64,000 nt of DNA from Fibrivirga algicola (GTDB lineage Bacteria; Bacteroidota; Bacteroidia; Cytophagales; Spirosomataceae): positions 372,001 to 436,000 of the forward strand of contig NZ_WAEL01000007.1 of NCBI RefSeq assembly GCF_011742925.1, read 5' to 3'. The translations under genes and the position numbers were made by a program. How positions within the stretch are numbered: position 1 is the stretch's first letter; every line of letters starts with the position of its first letter. Of the stretch, positions 19,177-29,967 are shown in pieces. The notes under the pieces are model-generated. The model did no database searches. It had not been told where the DNA came from and saw only the letters and a program-made list of their open reading frames with translations.

Positions 19177-20970
19177 TTAATACCGGTACGTTTGACCTTT
19201 AAAATCAAAGATAAGCACCCGTTCCCCGGTTTTCCCCTTCACCAGCCAAATGCGATCCTGCTGAGTCGTGTCCATTCGCTGGTAGTATGTCGCGTCGCGG
19301 GGGAGGTAGAGGTTGGTCATCTGGGCATCTTTAATCGAGAATGGCCAATACGTTTTCTCAATCTCATCGGCGGGCTGAAGGCGGATAGCCGGGTAAAGCA
19401 CTGTATCACCGACTGCATACTGCTGCTTGATAGACGCGGCTGCGGTCATGTATGGGTTTTTGACGCGGGGGTTACCGAATTGCGTGTACTTAGGGGCCTG
19501 GTCATCCAGAATCCGTTTATTGAGCGACAGAATGTAATAGCCCTGGATGAGGACAATAGCACCTAACGCACCCAGCAGGAAGCGGGGCATCCGGAACAAT
19601 TGGTCCAACAACATACCCAGCAAAATAAGGGCGTACGGAAACGAAAAACTGGTGTAGCGTTGGGTAATGCCATACGTGTGATCGTTTTTCAGGGCCATCA
19701 GTAGCAGAAACAGCAACGGGGTGATGAGCAACATAGCCATCAACACCACAAAACGGCGTTGGTCGGGTTGGCGGTAGTAGTTGATTGCTTCGTAAAGGAC
19801 GTACCCGAATAGCGGCACGGCGGCCAGTACAACCTGTTGGCCTGTTTTGATGGTAGCTACCAGCATTACGCCGCCCAGCAGAAGGCACACGGCAGCCGGC
19901 ACCCAAACCGGTGCGACCACAGCCCGTCTGTAACGCCATACAATCGCTAACGCCAGCAGACCCGCAACAAGCCCCATGATTGTATTGCGTCGACCCAGTG
20001 CATCGAGCGTTAGGCCGTTGGTAAGCCAAAACAGATCGGCAAAAACGGGCAGAGCCATCTTCAGCACATTGGGTAATGTGCCGGGCAACATGTAGCCGAA
20101 GCTATTGCCCGTTGGGTTGGTATAGGCGAGGTTCCGGTAAAACTGGGCCTGATACGCCATCGTCATAAAGATGTAGCGGCCACCACCAATCGTAAACCAG
20201 GGAACCAACAACGTAGCCGTTGCGATCAGCCAGGTGGTGCCCAGCGCGACATAGGTCTTTATGTCGCGTACGTAGAAGAGTAAGTAAAGGCCATGGGCGA
20301 CAAATACGGTAGCCCCCAGGCTATGTCCCAGAATAGTAAATGCATAGGTGACGCCATAGCCAATGTACAGTCCCCAGGGGTGTTTTCCCGCGCTACGCCG
20401 TTCCAGGATCAACAGGAACAGGTACGTTGAGAGCAGCGACACGAGGATGGTCATGCTGTAGCTTCGGGCAACGTGAGCATAGGCTACAAAGAAAGGCTCG
20501 GTAGCGGCCAGGGCGGCGCTGAATAACCCCACTCGCTCAGAACCTGTATAACGAACGGCCAGCAGGTACGTTAACAGCACAACGCCCAGACTAAAGAGAA
20601 CCGACAAAAACCGAATGGCATAGTCGCCGATGCCAAACACCTCGATCCAGAGCGCTAGCAGACCCGTATAGGCCGGGCTGTTGCTGATGTCGCTGCGAAT
20701 AATGGCCTCGTTGTAGTCAGACAGCGTTTTTGGCTTCCAGAATTCGGCGGGAGTGAAGTAGGTTTTACCGGGGGTAAAAAAGACGTCTTTCTGATTGGAG
20801 CCTTCCTGCACAACGCCCTGCGTACACACCAGGGTAAACTTTTCGTCGAGGAAAATGCCGTGAGCGTCTAGTTTATAGAGACGTAAACCGACTGCCACCA
20901 ACAAAATCAACGAGAGGACGAGCAGGGCATTTCGGGAAGCAAAATCAGAGCCGGTTTGGCGAAAATTCAT
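19177..20970 (-). CDS. GT39/ArnT-like membrane glycosyltransferase
   Basis: The 597-aa protein has a first membrane helix (16-33) followed by HGIFLDEKFT, whose Asp42-Glu43 pair is the hallmark catalytic site of GT-C enzymes such as PMT and ArnT. A further set of about ten helices follows (for example FLSVLFSLGVVLLTYLLAVRY and the ATEPFFVAYAHVARSYSMT loop typical of this family), then a periplasmic tail of about 110 residues. These enzymes take a sugar from a polyprenyl phosphate and attach it to protein, lipid A or glycan on the outer face. Stop and next start are 13 nt apart. The acceptor is unknown. Confidence 0.85.
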   Translation of the reverse strand: MNFRQTGSDFASRNALLVLSLILLVAVGLRLYKLDAHGIFLDEKFTLVCTQGVVQEGSNQKDVFFTPGKTYFTPAEFWKPKTLSDYNEAIIRSDISNSPAYTGLLALWIEVFGIGDYAIRFLSVLFSLGVVLLTYLLAVRYTGSERVGLFSAALAATEPFFVAYAHVARSYSMTILVSLLSTYLFLLILERRSAGKHPWGLYIGYGVTYAFTILGHSLGATVFVAHGLYLLFYVRDIKTYVALGTTWLIATATLLVPWFTIGGGRYIFMTMAYQAQFYRNLAYTNPTGNSFGYMLPGTLPNVLKMALPVFADLFWLTNGLTLDALGRRNTIMGLVAGLLALAIVWRYRRAVVAPVWVPAAVCLLLGGVMLVATIKTGQQVVLAAVPLFGYVLYEAINYYRQPDQRRFVVLMAMLLITPLLFLLLMALKNDHTYGITQRYTSFSFPYALILLGMLLDQLFRMPRFLLGALGAIVLIQGYYILSLNKRILDDQAPKYTQFGNPRVKNPYMTAAASIKQQYAVGDTVLYPAIRLQPADEIEKTYWPFSIKDAQMTNLYLPRDATYYQRMDTTQQDRIWLVKGKTGERVLIFDFKGQTYRY

Positions 20971-21032
20971 GGGTGAGATTAGCCCGCAGGCGATCGGGGG
21001 ATGGCTACAAAGTAAGCCAAGCCCCCTCTAAC

Positions 21033-23171
21033 TTACAAAGTCAGGATGGTGAATTCTACCCGCCGGTTAAGTTTTCGCTTCTCCTCCGATTCGTTGCTGG
21101 CAATGGGTTTGCTTGGTCCCCAGGCCTTCGTTTGAATGCGGGCCTCCGGAATTCCTTTGGTTGCCAGGTATTTCTTTACCCGCTGAACCCGGTCTTCGGC
21201 CAGCTTCATATTCAGGTTCCATTCACCTTGGTTATCGGTATGCCCCTCAACCAGAATTGTCATGTTCGGGTATTGGGTCAGCAGACCGGTGAGCTGATCC
21301 AGTTCATCTTCAGAACCCGGTAACAACTCGGCTTCGCTTTGCTTAAAGAGTACGCCCCGTAAGACAACTTTAGCCCCCGGTTGAACGGGCATCACGTAGA
21401 GGTTACGCCGAATATCCCGGAAGCGTTTGTCTTTACTGAGGTCAATCGTTTCGGTCATGGGAAAGTACCCATCTTTGCGGGCCGACAGCCGATAGGCTTT
21501 TTTCGTGGGCAGCACCATCTTGTACTCACCCGTTTCGGGGTCGTATTCTACTTTGCTGAAGTCTTTGTCATTTTCGAGTAGCCCCGAAACCACCTCCGTC
21601 GAAACCGGTTTTTTACTGATGGCGTCAAGTACTTGTCCCGAAATGATGGCAACAGGCTCCGGACGCATGGAAGGGGGGAGGAGCAGACGGAAAATATCGT
21701 CATCGCCCAACGAATTAGCTCGTGAGCTCAGGTAGGCGTAGTCGCCCGATGCTGGAATTGTAAAATAACCATCCCACGACGGGGTATTTATAACTGGACC
21801 AAGATTTTCGGGTACAGACCACTTTGTCCAGGTATCGTCTAGGCGGTGACTAACGAAGATGTCACCATCGCCAAATCCTGGATGTCCTTCCGAGGTGAAG
21901 TATATTGTTTTATCATCGAGAGCAATAAACGGCGCGCATTCTTCGGCCGCTGTGTTCACAGTAGCTCCCATTGATATAGGTTCGCTCCAGGTAAAATCGG
22001 GTTGGCGGAATGAAACATACAAATCGCGATCGCCCTCTGTATCTTTTCGTCGAATAGCTAATACCATAGCTGTTCCCCCGGGCGAAACAGTGAACTCCAT
22101 TTTACTGTAACTTTTCGCCTTTTTCTCTTTGTTATTGCCTTCTTTTTCCTCCTCCGGGTCTTTCTGGTACTCGTTATAGTGGTTCGCAATTTTGCACTCG
22201 CGAGGAAAAGACCATCCTCCTTTCGAAAACGTGGATTTCGATACACCGAAATCCTGAGTTCCGTCTGGATTGTAAATGTTTAGAAGGTAGATCGTTTTGC
22301 CGTCGGGTGAGATACTACTGATGGCATTGTTGCCCGTGGTATTAATCGGTGCACCCAGGTTTTTTGCTTCGCCCCAAGTCCGGTCGGTAGTCTGTGTGGC
22401 ATACCATACGTCTTGCGTTCTATCTTTCTCTGGTAATTTGGTGTTACCGATATTGTCTTTATGCGTTCTGGTAAAGTAAATGGTCTTGCCATCAGGAGCA
22501 ATGACTGGCGCTACATCCTGACCGGTTGAGTTGACGGCCTGACCAAGGTTTTCTCGTTCACCTGCTTTTGGAATGTTTGGGGCTAAGGGCACGCTCATAA
22601 CCACCGGTTTATCGGCCGAGGTAATTCCGATAGCATCGATCTGGTTCAGCCCTTTCACCCGGCCTGGGTTGATCACCACCTTCACGCGCTGGCCAACCAA
22701 TGAACTGTCGCCCAGAATAACGCGCAGCATGGGGTCGATCGGTTTGTCGGTTGCCCGGATGGCGGCCTGTTTCTCGGAGAAAATAACGTGCTCTCCCTGC
22801 TTGCTGTCGATAATGATCACCCGAACAATGGCCCCAACCGCACCGGACTCGGCGATCAAGACCTGACGAATGGGTTGTGGCCGGGCCATCTCTACGGTAA
22901 TCCACTCTTCGGTGTTTCCGTCGGTAGTGGCTGGAGCCCAGGCACAGGGATTAAGTTTTATCGGTTGCAGTACGCTTGGGGGGCCTAGGGCCTGCGATGC
23001 TTTCATCTGCCGGCCACCGCCGTCTCCCTTGCCTTCTGAGGTAACCGCCACGACCCGGTTTGCCCATTGAATGGGTTGCCCGTACCCCACCATTGGTAGC
23101 CATAGCAGGGCTAGCAGCCACCACCGGCGTACCCGAAATAGATGAGAAACTAGAGAAAGAGCCGATTGCAT
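21033..23171 (-). CDS. OmpA-family protein with PD40 propeller repeats
   Basis: The 712-aa protein has a signal peptide (LLALLWLPMVGYGQ). An N-terminal domain of about 150 residues looks like a discoidin-type beta-sandwich (NTEEWITVEMARPQPIRQVLIAES). Repeats of the form APDGKTIYFTRTH, SPDGKTIYLLNIY, TVSPGGTAMVLAI and ALDDKTIYFTSEGHPGFGDGDIF are PD40 blades of a propeller. A small carboxypeptidase-regulatory-like domain follows, then a C-terminal OmpA peptidoglycan-binding domain (ILVEGHTDNQGEWNLNMKLAEDR, NRRVEF). It should link the outer membrane or surface layer to the cell wall. It lies 20 nt downstream of the GH13 gene and precedes the GT39 gene by 62 nt. Confidence 0.9.
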   Translation of the reverse strand: MQSALSLVSHLFRVRRWWLLALLWLPMVGYGQPIQWANRVVAVTSEGKGDGGGRQMKASQALGPPSVLQPIKLNPCAWAPATTDGNTEEWITVEMARPQPIRQVLIAESGAVGAIVRVIIIDSKQGEHVIFSEKQAAIRATDKPIDPMLRVILGDSSLVGQRVKVVINPGRVKGLNQIDAIGITSADKPVVMSVPLAPNIPKAGERENLGQAVNSTGQDVAPVIAPDGKTIYFTRTHKDNIGNTKLPEKDRTQDVWYATQTTDRTWGEAKNLGAPINTTGNNAISSISPDGKTIYLLNIYNPDGTQDFGVSKSTFSKGGWSFPRECKIANHYNEYQKDPEEEKEGNNKEKKAKSYSKMEFTVSPGGTAMVLAIRRKDTEGDRDLYVSFRQPDFTWSEPISMGATVNTAAEECAPFIALDDKTIYFTSEGHPGFGDGDIFVSHRLDDTWTKWSVPENLGPVINTPSWDGYFTIPASGDYAYLSSRANSLGDDDIFRLLLPPSMRPEPVAIISGQVLDAISKKPVSTEVVSGLLENDKDFSKVEYDPETGEYKMVLPTKKAYRLSARKDGYFPMTETIDLSKDKRFRDIRRNLYVMPVQPGAKVVLRGVLFKQSEAELLPGSEDELDQLTGLLTQYPNMTILVEGHTDNQGEWNLNMKLAEDRVQRVKKYLATKGIPEARIQTKAWGPSKPIASNESEEKRKLNRRVEFTILTL

Positions 23172-23191
23172 AAGTTGATGAAAAGAAGAAA

Positions 23192-24622
23192 TCAGTTGGT
23201 CATCACGTGGTATTCCCAGGGTTTGAGAGTCATGGTCATCCCTGTTTTCAATTCCAGTGGCTTATGCTCGAATACATCGGTGTACAGGCCCGCATACCCA
23301 TCACCGCCCAGCCGAATTGTCTGCAACTGATTGCTCAGGTTGACTATTACGGCCACTCGGTCATTGTCGCGCTGCCGTAAAAAGGCGTATACCTGTTCGT
23401 CGCGGCCGGTCGGAATCTTGACCAGATCGCCGCCTGCTTCACCGTTCCAGAGGGCCTGATTCCGGTGCTTTAGCGTCAGCAGCGATTTGTAAAAGGTAGC
23501 ATCTGGGTACGTACCCCATTCAATAGGGGCTTTCTCAAAAAAGGGCAGTCGTCTGTCGAGTCCGGATTCCATGCCATTATAGACTAATGGCATGCCGTTG
23601 AAGGTACTGGTCAGTGCGACAAATGCTTTGGCACCGGCCCCAAAAGACTCCGCCAGGGTTCCGTTCCAGGTGTTCTCGTCGTGATTCTGCGTAAAATTCA
23701 TCTGATACGCCCAACGTGGGTATTTCTTCTTATGTAGTGCCAGCAGGGAATCAATGTCGGTAGCTTTGGCTTTGCCCTTGGCAATGTTCTTCAGCAGGGA
23801 GTGCATAGCCCACCCGTAGTTCATATTAAAGCACGAACGGAATTGGGCAGGATCACCCTCTGATTCGGCCAGCATGAAGACCGGCTTGATTTTATCGAGA
23901 GCGGGGCGGGCTTCCTGCCAGAAGTCATTAGGGACCAGGCCAGCCACATCCATCCGGTAGCCGTCGATATTGGCTTCCCGGACCCAGTATGACATGGCAT
24001 CGATCATGGCAGCTCGCATGTCCGGGTTGTTGTAGTTTAAGTCAACAACGTCATCCCAGCCAGTAGGTTTACCTTTTTCATCGAGTGGAGCCGTCATTTT
24101 ACCGTTAGTGAGTGTATACCAGTCCGGATGCTGTTTCACCCACGGATGATCCCAGGCGGTGTGGTTTGGTACAAAATCAAGAATGACGCGCATGCCCAGG
24201 TCGTGCGCCCGCTGTACGAGCTGCTTCAGGTTATCGAACGTGCCGAATTCGGGATTTACCGCCTTGTAATCTGCCACTGAATAGGGGCTGCCCAGCGTTC
24301 CTTTCTTTTTCTCGGTTCCTATTGGGTAAATAGGCATCAGCCACAATATATCGACGCCTAGTTCTTTGAGTCTGGGTAATTGCGTTTCTACGCCCGCTAA
24401 ATCCCCTTTAGCCGAAAACTGCCGTACATTGACTTCGTAGATGGTAGCGTTCTTGGTCCACTCTGGCGTAGGAAGTGTGCTGCCAGTTTGAGCGGTTGTG
24501 TCAGCAAGTGTAGTATCACTGGGCGATCCTGTCTGGGTTTCTGTCTGCTCGGTTGTGCTTCTGCACCCCCCTGCAGTCAATAATCCCAGCAGTAAGGTCA
24601 GGTGAATAAAGGTAAGTTTCAT
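23192..24622 (-). CDS. GH13 alpha-amylase family lipoprotein
   Basis: From ATG 24622 the protein is 476 aa; the earlier in-frame start at 24679 would put 19 residues before the lipoprotein signal. The signal ends at Cys20 (LLTAGGC). All four GH13 regions are present: ILDFVPNHT (148-155), GYRMDVAGL with nucleophile Asp225, MLAESEGD with acid Glu253, and TQNHDENTW with His314-Asp315. The mature enzyme should be anchored to a membrane facing the periplasm or the outside and cut or transfer alpha-glucans; the subfamily cannot be settled. It is 20 nt upstream of the OmpA/PD40 gene and 72 nt downstream of rpe. The TACGTACC palindrome at 23506-23515 is part of its coding sequence. Confidence 0.93.
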   Translation of the reverse strand: MKLTFIHLTLLLGLLTAGGCRSTTEQTETQTGSPSDTTLADTTAQTGSTLPTPEWTKNATIYEVNVRQFSAKGDLAGVETQLPRLKELGVDILWLMPIYPIGTEKKKGTLGSPYSVADYKAVNPEFGTFDNLKQLVQRAHDLGMRVILDFVPNHTAWDHPWVKQHPDWYTLTNGKMTAPLDEKGKPTGWDDVVDLNYNNPDMRAAMIDAMSYWVREANIDGYRMDVAGLVPNDFWQEARPALDKIKPVFMLAESEGDPAQFRSCFNMNYGWAMHSLLKNIAKGKAKATDIDSLLALHKKKYPRWAYQMNFTQNHDENTWNGTLAESFGAGAKAFVALTSTFNGMPLVYNGMESGLDRRLPFFEKAPIEWGTYPDATFYKSLLTLKHRNQALWNGEAGGDLVKIPTGRDEQVYAFLRQRDNDRVAVIVNLSNQLQTIRLGGDGYAGLYTDVFEHKPLELKTGMTMTLKPWEYHVMTN

Positions 24623-24694
24623 AAGGGATGATCGTATCAGTACGGTGGTCTCGTTGAGGTGCCTAATCTTGCTTGCCAATTCGGAGTAAGCAAG

Positions 24695-25387
24695 TTAAGC
24701 GAGCGTGGGGGTCGGGGGACTTTTTAGTTGTTCAATGGCTCGTAGGGGATCGTCGGCGCCAAACACGGCTGTTCCTGCTACGGCATAATCGGTGCCAGCA
24801 GCGAGTACCGAGCCAATTGTCTTCAGGTCAACGCCCCCGTCAACGCCTATCAACGCCGGGCTACCTGCTTCAGCAAGCAATCGGCGCATCTTCTGTATTT
24901 TTGGAATGGAAAGTGGTAGTAATTTTTGCCCGCCGAATCCAGGGTTGATGGTCATAATCAGTACCTGATCGAAGGTGTCGGTGAGGTCGGCCAGTACATC
25001 TACCGGGGTTTGCATATTCAGGGCCACACCCGCCCGGCAGCCAGCCTCCCGAATTTGGGTCAGTGTTCGGTGCAGGTGCGTACAGGCTTCATAGTGCACG
25101 GTGATGGCGGCGGCTCCCGCCTTTGCAAAGGCATCGACATAGCGCTCGGGCTGCACAATCATCAGGTGAACGTCGAGTGGTTTGGTGGCAAAACGGTGAA
25201 CGGCTTCCATCACGGGAAAGCCAAACGAGATATTCGGCACAAAAACACCGTCCATCACATCAATGTGAAACCAGTCAGCCTCGCTGCGGTTAATCAGTTC
25301 AACATCACGTTGTAAATTGGCAAAATCGGCGGCTAATATCGACGGGGCCAGTAGAAAATCGGTCATCATGAACTCGTGAGCAGGCAT
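24695..25387 (-). CDS. rpe: Ribulose-phosphate 3-epimerase
   Basis: The 230-aa cytoplasmic enzyme interconverts ribulose 5-phosphate and xylulose 5-phosphate in the pentose phosphate and Calvin pathways. Signatures: LAPSILAADFANLQRD, HIDVMDGVFVPNISFG (metal-binding His and catalytic Asp), HLMIVQPERY, MTINPGFGGQKLLP, and IGVDGGVDLKTI with the second catalytic Asp. The protein could start at 25387 or at either Met of the following MMTDF (25369 or 25366), which is closer to the usual family start. It shares a 150-bp divergent region with ligA and heads the long minus-strand run, 72 nt before the GH13 gene; co-transcription with the glycan genes is possible but not shown. Confidence 0.96.
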   Translation of the reverse strand: MPAHEFMMTDFLLAPSILAADFANLQRDVELINRSEADWFHIDVMDGVFVPNISFGFPVMEAVHRFATKPLDVHLMIVQPERYVDAFAKAGAAAITVHYEACTHLHRTLTQIREAGCRAGVALNMQTPVDVLADLTDTFDQVLIMTINPGFGGQKLLPLSIPKIQKMRRLLAEAGSPALIGVDGGVDLKTIGSVLAAGTDYAVAGTAVFGADDPLRAIEQLKSPPTPTLA

Positions 25388-25452
25388 GGGTAGTCCTTTA
25401 ATCGCCTGCGGACTGTAAAGCTACGTCTGTAAAACTAAGTTTTTTTGCCTGA

Positions 25453-27711
<2,259 letters not shown>

Positions 27712-27719
27712 TTATCCCT

Positions 27720-27727
27720 TACCTTTG
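27720..27727 (+). promoter_or_regulatory. Candidate -7 element for dapA
   Basis: TACCTTTG matches TAnnTTTG and lies 28 nt before the dapA ATG. No clear TTTG -33 box is seen; the region where it would lie is the right arm of the inverted repeat. Confidence 0.35.
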
Positions 27728-27755
27728 TAGTGGCCAATATGACCTTTCTCTGCTC

Positions 27756-28652
27756 ATGCACACACAGTTTCACGGTGTGGGTGTTGCCATCGTAACACCT
27801 TTCAATACGGACCACACTATCGATTTCGATGGTTTTGGCCGGGTTATTAATCACATCTCAGAAGGAGGTGTGCGCTACATTGTGCTTCAAGGCACTACGG
27901 GAGAGTCGCCAACGGTGACCAAAGCTGAAAAGAAGCAACTGCTCCAATTCGTCAAAGAGAATAACCCAAAAAATCTGCCGATCGTCTTCGGCGTTGGCGG
28001 CAACGTAACAGCCGATGTTGTTGCCGGGATGAAGGATATCGATTTCGAAGGGGTCGATGCTATTCTGTCGGTATGCCCTTATTACAATAAGCCGGGAAAA
28101 CGGGGCGTGATTGAGCACTTCACGCGCGTAGCCGATGCCAGTCCGGTACCGGTCATTCTCTATAACATTCCGTTCCGTACGGGCATCAACATGTCGGCCG
28201 AGACGATCGTCGAACTCGCGCAGCATCCCAACATCATTGGTGTTAAAGAAGCGTCATGCGTGATTGAGCAGTGTATGGAAATTGCCCGCGATAAGCCTGA
28301 GGACTTCCTGTTGATCTCCGGTGATGATGTGCAGGGTGTACCCATCATCAGTATTGGCGGGGTAGGCGTAATGTCAGTGATTGCCAACGCCTTGCCAGCT
28401 CGTTTCTGCGGCGTTATCGACGCGGCCCTGCAAGGTGATTTCCGCACCGCTGGTCGTGAACTTGGTCATTTCCTGCGTATCGATCCGCTCCTTTACGAAG
28501 AAGGAAACCCCGTTGGTGTGAAGAAGATCCTGGAAATTATGGGTCTGTGCAGTTCAGAGGTTCGTTTGCCCTTGATGAAGGCGTCTGACGACCTTGGTGA
28601 ACGGATGAAAGTGGTTCTTCAACAGGATCACCTGCTGGAGTTAGTAGCCTAA
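27756..28652 (+). CDS. dapA: 4-hydroxy-tetrahydrodipicolinate synthase
   Basis: The 298-aa cytoplasmic aldolase condenses pyruvate and aspartate semialdehyde, the first committed step toward lysine and diaminopimelate. Family blocks: GVGVAIVTPFN at the N-terminus, VLQGTTGESPTVT (the TT pair of the proton relay), VCPYYNKPGKRGVIEHF with the Tyr, and IIGVKEASC with the Schiff-base Lys; GDDVQGVPIISIGGVGVMS closes the barrel. Length is standard. The late-pathway gene dapD occurs 8.4 kb further on but is not linked. A hairpin overlapping the stop of the convergent neighbour follows. Confidence 0.97.
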   Translation: MHTQFHGVGVAIVTPFNTDHTIDFDGFGRVINHISEGGVRYIVLQGTTGESPTVTKAEKKQLLQFVKENNPKNLPIVFGVGGNVTADVVAGMKDIDFEGVDAILSVCPYYNKPGKRGVIEHFTRVADASPVPVILYNIPFRTGINMSAETIVELAQHPNIIGVKEASCVIEQCMEIARDKPEDFLLISGDDVQGVPIISIGGVGVMSVIANALPARFCGVIDAALQGDFRTAGRELGHFLRIDPLLYEEGNPVGVKKILEIMGLCSSEVRLPLMKASDDLGERMKVVLQQDHLLELVA

Positions 28653-28662
28653 ACAGATTCAG

Positions 28663-28689
28663 GCCGGGGGAAGCGCTACTTCTCCCGGC
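28663..28689. terminator. Hairpin between the convergent dapA and secreted-protein genes
   Basis: GCCGGGGGAAG (28663-28673) pairs with CTTCTCCCGGC (28679-28689) with one G-T pair around a 5-nt loop. It overlaps the last codons of the minus-strand gene. The T tracts on either side are poor, so termination strength is uncertain. Confidence 0.5.
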
Positions 28690-29392
28690 TCCATACTTCA
28701 TTAACTGCGCCACCGGTTGAGCTTTTCCCGGTATGCTGCCAATCAGTGCCCGTCAGATTAACGGTAAACGTAAGTGATCGGCCCACGCGGCTGTTATCGC
28801 GGGAGAAAAAATCAATCGTTTCGGTGTATTGATTCCCATCTACCCGGTACGTACCTCCCCCGGTTCCCATAAACTGTTTTGTTTTCGGGTTAATAGCAGC
28901 CCATTGAAAGCGGCTATCCGTCAGAAGCTTGATTGTTTTTCTGGGGCCTGCCTGCATCGTGGTTCGCTCTCCCTGCTCATTCACCCGCCTGGTAATTCGC
29001 CAGAGGCCAGTAAGGGAGCTTTGGGCTGAGGATTCAGTCATCCGATTTAGTACCTGCTTGCCGGACGTGCCCGTGATCGTCAGCCGGCCGCCCGTAATGA
29101 CCACGGGATACTGTTCTTCCTGTCCAACACGACTGCTGTCCTGCGAGTCGAATTCAACCATTAGCACCAGGTTTCCTGTATCGTTGCGTTGCCATGTTCC
29201 GCCACGGGTAGCTATAAATTTATCGGGGGTATAAGTTGTCTGCATCAGATATCCGTCTACAATCGTTAACAGCACCGATGCACTTGTGTTGTCAGTGCCT
29301 GTCCAGGCACCCTCTAGCTTAGTCGCTGTTTGTGCAAACCCCTGTAGGCAACTGACTAAGAGTAGCAATAGACTAGGTACGTATCGTTTCAT
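28676..29392 (-). CDS. Secreted protein with two lipocalin-like repeats, function unknown
   Basis: ATG 29392 (a GTG one codon earlier is in frame) gives 238 aa with signal peptide MKRYVPSLLLLLVSCLQGFAQ. The mature part is an internal duplication of about 100 residues: LEGAWTGT, RGGTWQRNDTG, EFDSQDSSRVG and ITGGRLTITGT in the first half match LTGLWRIT, GGGTYRVDGNQ, DFFSRDNSRVG and VNLTGTDWQHTG in the second. Such proteins in this lineage are usually listed as DUF4488 or membrane/secreted protein of unknown role. The fold is probably two small beta-barrels. It is convergent with dapA and divergent from the Xre/RES pair. Confidence 0.75.
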   Translation of the reverse strand: MKRYVPSLLLLLVSCLQGFAQTATKLEGAWTGTDNTSASVLLTIVDGYLMQTTYTPDKFIATRGGTWQRNDTGNLVLMVEFDSQDSSRVGQEEQYPVVITGGRLTITGTSGKQVLNRMTESSAQSSLTGLWRITRRVNEQGERTTMQAGPRKTIKLLTDSRFQWAAINPKTKQFMGTGGGTYRVDGNQYTETIDFFSRDNSRVGRSLTFTVNLTGTDWQHTGKSSTGGAVNEVWSREK

Positions 29393-29526
29393 CACTGGTC
29401 TTGGGTCTTGGTTGTAGGGTGAAAACGAAGCAGATAAGCCGCTTGTTTGCTTATTAAATCAATGAAACATCCGTACCTACTGATTAGGTGACGAGCAGTA
29501 TTCGAACATTTAGACAAAATTCTGCG

Positions 29527-29558
29527 TTTGTCAGACAAATGTCTATTGCCTACCTTTG
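29527..29558 (+). promoter_or_regulatory. Promoter with overlapping palindrome for the Xre/RES pair
   Basis: TTTG (29527-29530), a 20-nt spacer and TACCTTTG (29551-29558) form a full Bacteroidota promoter. The perfect palindrome TTTGTCAGACAAA (29527-29539) covers the -33 box, AGACAAATGTCT (29533-29545 region) follows at once, and another AGACAAA lies at 29512-29518. This layout suits autorepression by the antitoxin. The expected start near 29565 leaves a very short leader. Confidence 0.65.
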
Positions 29559-29571
29559 GGCAACGTAACCA

Positions 29572-29964
29572 ATGAAATGTATGGTAGTTCAGGATCGAAA
29601 CAGATTGGTGTTAGCCGCATTGCGGGGTGTACCGGCGCTGCTTTTCTTTGAAGTGGCGGACCAGACTGGTTATCGGCGGGAGCAGGTAGCAGAGGTATTT
29701 GATACGTCTCTGAAAACCTTTCAGCGGTATGAACGGGAGCAACGGAAGCTAAATCCACAGGATAGCGAAAAGATCCTTAAAATTCAGGCGCTTTTCGGCC
29801 GGGGAGCCGATGTGTTTGGTTCGGCCGAGGCTTTTCGGCGTTGGATGGATAAACCTGCTTTCGGGTTAGGTGGACAGGTACCGTTTGCGCTGCTCCATAC
29901 TTCCGGGGGGATTGACCTGATTATGGACGAGTTAATCCGTATCGATTACGGTGATCTGGCCTAG
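29572..29964 (+). CDS. Xre/MbcA/ParS-type antitoxin of a RES toxin
   Basis: The 130-aa protein has the two parts of RES-partner antitoxins. The middle carries a degenerate Xre-type helix-turn-helix (VADQTGYRREQVAEVFDTSLKTFQRYERE). The C-terminus is the DUF2384/MbcA-ParS domain (FGSAEAFRRWMDKPAFGLGG, then PFALLHTSGGIDLIMDELIRIDYG) that binds and blocks the toxin's active site. A second Met at 29581 is a possible start and would lengthen the very short leader. The toxin gene begins 3 nt after the stop. It probably represses the promoter at 29527-29558 through the palindromes there. Confidence 0.92.
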   Translation: MKCMVVQDRNRLVLAALRGVPALLFFEVADQTGYRREQVAEVFDTSLKTFQRYEREQRKLNPQDSEKILKIQALFGRGADVFGSAEAFRRWMDKPAFGLGGQVPFALLHTSGGIDLIMDELIRIDYGDLA

Positions 29965-29967
29965 TCT

